DNA of 64,000 nt, from contig JAEWQJ010000026.1 in the NCBI GenBank assembly GCA_023399215.1, positions 124,001 to 188,000 on the forward strand, given 5' to 3'. Both the position numbers and the translations under genes were made by a program. Shown in pieces: positions 62,033 through 64,000 of the stretch (its first letter is position 1; each line of letters starts with the position of its first letter). Origin of the DNA: Methanobacteriota archaeon (GTDB lineage Archaea; Halobacteriota; Methanosarcinia; Methanosarcinales; Methanosarcinaceae). The notes below the pieces were generated by a model that was not told the origin of the DNA, did not search any database, and saw nothing but the letters and a program-made list of their open reading frames with translations.

Positions 62033-63844
62033 ATGTTTTCTAAGTCAGAGTTTAGAGAAGTAATAAAGTCGATGGGTCTTGTTTTTGGAGATATTGGGAC
62101 AAGCCCCATTTATACTTTGACCGTTATTTTCCTTCTAACAAGACCTACACACACTCACATAATAGGAGTTTTATCGTTAATTATCTGGACACTTATCGTA
62201 CTTGTGACTATGGAATACGCCTGGCTTGCAATGAGTCTGGGTAAAAAAGGAGAAGGGGGTACAATAGTCTTAAAAGAAATACTCGTACCTCTACTCAAGT
62301 CAAGTAGGAATGTAACTCTGGTCACATTATTAGCTTATATAGGAACATCTTTCCTCATGGGAGATGGAGTAATTACCCCTGCAATAAGTATTCTGAGCGC
62401 AGTCGAAGGCTTGCGAATCATTCCTCAGTTTGAAAACATAGGTCAGGGAACTATTATACTTATTTCTGCCGTAATTGCAATAGCACTTTTTTCAGTTCAG
62501 AGCAAAGGAATCGAAAAAATTACATGGGTTTTTGGACCTATAATGGTTCTATGGTTTGCAGCTATTGGATTTTCAGGTGTAGCCTCTATTTTCTATACAC
62601 CAGAAGTACTTAAAGCCATCAATCCTTATTATGCTATCAGGTTCCTTCTGGACAATGGAATTGTAGGATTTTTTGTACTATCCGAAGTCATCCTGTGCGC
62701 TACAGGAGGTGAAGCGTTATATGCTGATATGGGACACCTGGGAAGAGAGCCTATCTTAAAAGCCTGGAGATTCGTATTTGTAGCATTGGTTTTGAATTAT
62801 CTCGGGCAGGGCGCATTTCTTATCCGAAACCCGGGTTCGACAAATTTTTTGTATCAGATGATAAACCAGCAGGCAAACATTTTTTATATCCCGTTCCTTC
62901 TCCTGAGCATCGTAGCTACAATTATCGCTTCTCAGGCTATGATAAGCAGCATGTTCTCTATAGTATATCAGGGAATAACAACCCGGATAATTCCAATGCT
63001 GAAGATTGATTATACCTCCGGGGTATTTAAGTCCCAGATCTACATAAGTACCGTAAACTGGTTACTCCTCGTTTCTGTATTATTTATGATGCTTATATTC
63101 AAAGAATCGAGCAAACTTGCAGCTGCATACGGCCTGGCAGTTACAGGAACCATGTCTATTACAGGCATAATGATGACTTCGATATTTTATCATAGAAAAA
63201 ACATAACCAAAGCTATTATTTCGCTATTTATAACGTTTATTGATGTAGTGTTCCTTCTTTCAAATAGCTATAAAATCCCTCACGGAGGTTACTGGTCAGT
63301 CATCATAGCACTTTTCATCCTCTCTCTTATGCTCATATATACTTCGGGACAAAAGAAGCTATATAAGCTGATGAAGCTAATGAAGTCCAGAGATTTTCTT
63401 GAAAAATACAAACAGGTCTATGCTACTCAAAATAAAATCATGGGAACTGCCCTCTTCTTTACACGCGACATTGAAAGAATTCCCCAGTATATTTCCCATG
63501 TAATGTTTAAAAACAACATCATTTACGAAAATAACATTTTCATTTCCATTATCAAGTCAGATAGTCCTTTCGGAATAGAAACCTCGTTCACAAAAGAACC
63601 GGCAAAAGGGTTAAAAATTTTGGAGATACGAGCAGGATATATGGAGATTGTTGATGTTGAAAAGATCCTTAAAGACCAGGGCATTGGTGAAAAAACCATC
63701 TTCTACGGAGTAGAAGATATCTTTACCAATAATTTAATCTGGAGAATCTTTTCCATAATTAAAAAGGTATCGCCTTCCTTTGTCCAGTTTTACAAGCTAC
63801 CTACTGACGAACTTCATGGAGTTATGACGAGGTTCGAAATGTAA
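62033..63844 (+). CDS. kup: Kup-type potassium transporter
   Basis: 603 residues, about twelve helices. MGLVFGDIGTSPIYTLTVIF is the conserved first helix motif of K+ uptake permeases; GKKGEGGTIVLKE, DGVITPAISILSAVEG and GGEALYADMGHLGREPI are characteristic. K+:H+ symport into the cell. Cytoplasmic C-terminal domain about residues 440-603. Start: ATG at 62033 follows aggtga by five bases; the GTG at 62024 lies inside that site. Long AT-rich leader upstream. Confidence 0.94.
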   Translation: MFSKSEFREVIKSMGLVFGDIGTSPIYTLTVIFLLTRPTHTHIIGVLSLIIWTLIVLVTMEYAWLAMSLGKKGEGGTIVLKEILVPLLKSSRNVTLVTLLAYIGTSFLMGDGVITPAISILSAVEGLRIIPQFENIGQGTIILISAVIAIALFSVQSKGIEKITWVFGPIMVLWFAAIGFSGVASIFYTPEVLKAINPYYAIRFLLDNGIVGFFVLSEVILCATGGEALYADMGHLGREPILKAWRFVFVALVLNYLGQGAFLIRNPGSTNFLYQMINQQANIFYIPFLLLSIVATIIASQAMISSMFSIVYQGITTRIIPMLKIDYTSGVFKSQIYISTVNWLLLVSVLFMMLIFKESSKLAAAYGLAVTGTMSITGIMMTSIFYHRKNITKAIISLFITFIDVVFLLSNSYKIPHGGYWSVIIALFILSLMLIYTSGQKKLYKLMKLMKSRDFLEKYKQVYATQNKIMGTALFFTRDIERIPQYISHVMFKNNIIYENNIFISIIKSDSPFGIETSFTKEPAKGLKILEIRAGYMEIVDVEKILKDQGIGEKTIFYGVEDIFTNNLIWRIFSIIKKVSPSFVQFYKLPTDELHGVMTRFEM

Positions 63845-63946
63845 AAAAGGATTAAAAACGGACATATACACTCCGATCTTCAACATGAATTTAAGACGAA
63901 AATACACCCTCATGAAATTAAGGTAGTAATCAGAAACCTTAGTTTC

Positions 63947-64000
63947 ATGATTCTCTTTTTTCTCGTGATCACACATGGCATTGCAGCAACTGAAGATAAC
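63947..64000 (+). CDS. Start of a gene with signal peptide (cut by right edge)
   Basis: 18 codons: MILFFLVITHGIAATEDN, the look of a signal peptide ending near AAT. The frame is also open upstream to the kup stop. Too short to be sure; no ribosome-binding site seen. Confidence 0.35.
   Translation, partial: MILFFLVITHGIAATEDN

Overview
The window looks like the chromosome of a Methanosarcina species (methanogenic archaeon). Evidence: archaeal information-processing genes (RadA, Cdc48/VAT, ABCE1, Hel308, Sm-like protein, L37e, TiaS), the archaeal form of CoaD, DUF1699 and PGF-pre-PGF proteins that I know mainly from Methanosarcinaceae, AT-rich intergenic DNA full of short tandem repeats, and an F420-ligase-like gene. 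I see no rRNA, tRNA or CRISPR array. The species cannot be fixed from the sequence alone.

Layout. 1-2.9 kb: radA (cut by the left edge), coaD, a small conserved protein and an endonuclease IV-like TIM barrel. 3-7.3 kb: DUF378 membrane protein, decayed DNA including a crcB remnant, inorganic pyrophosphatase, MarC-family protein. 7.3-13.4 kb: a two-gene archaeal pilus/secretion motor (GspE/FlaI-like ATPase plus GspF/TadC-like membrane protein), followed by a secreted protein, a broken gene and a second, partial copy of the membrane-protein 3' end. 13.5-16.9 kb: a PKD surface protein, a truncated lipoprotein-sorting-like gene and a PRC-barrel protein. 17.1-23.6 kb: Cdc48, nadE, tiaS and a transcription regulator. 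24-32.3 kb: a tetrahydrofolate one-carbon block (purN, glyA, folD, dihydropteroate synthase-like, metV, metF, CofE-like ligase). 32.6-38.3 kb: glycine-rich small protein, thioredoxin, first DUF1699 gene, beta-lactamase-fold nuclease-like protein, EMC6-like membrane protein and a pseudogene patch. 38.9-47 kb: ABCE1, Hel308, hisD and two more DUF1699 genes. 47-53.3 kb: trpB2, thiDN, lsm-rpl37e-purF, YjbQ. 54-57.4 kb: an orphan reading frame and an NlpC/P60-PKD surface protein. 58.7-64 kb: MarR regulator, MATE exporter, Kup potassium transporter and the start of one more gene.

How the genes connect. GlyA, FolD, MetV/MetF and PurN form a folate (not methanopterin) C1 route from serine to methylene-, methenyl/formyl- and methyl-H4F, feeding purine synthesis; the dihydropteroate synthase-like and CofE-like genes beside them could make the cofactor itself. 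PurF further along is the first purine enzyme. The two large surface proteins share a C-terminal PGF-pre-PGF block and a membrane anchor, so they are probably displayed on the cell surface in the same way.

The most distinctive features of the window are (i) the folate block with a possible substitute for FolC, (ii) an NlpC/P60 hydrolase on an archaeal surface protein, (iii) remnants of a second copy of the pilus-motor genes at two places, and (iv) many unrelated intergenic tandem arrays, five of which have exactly the same 14-nt period.
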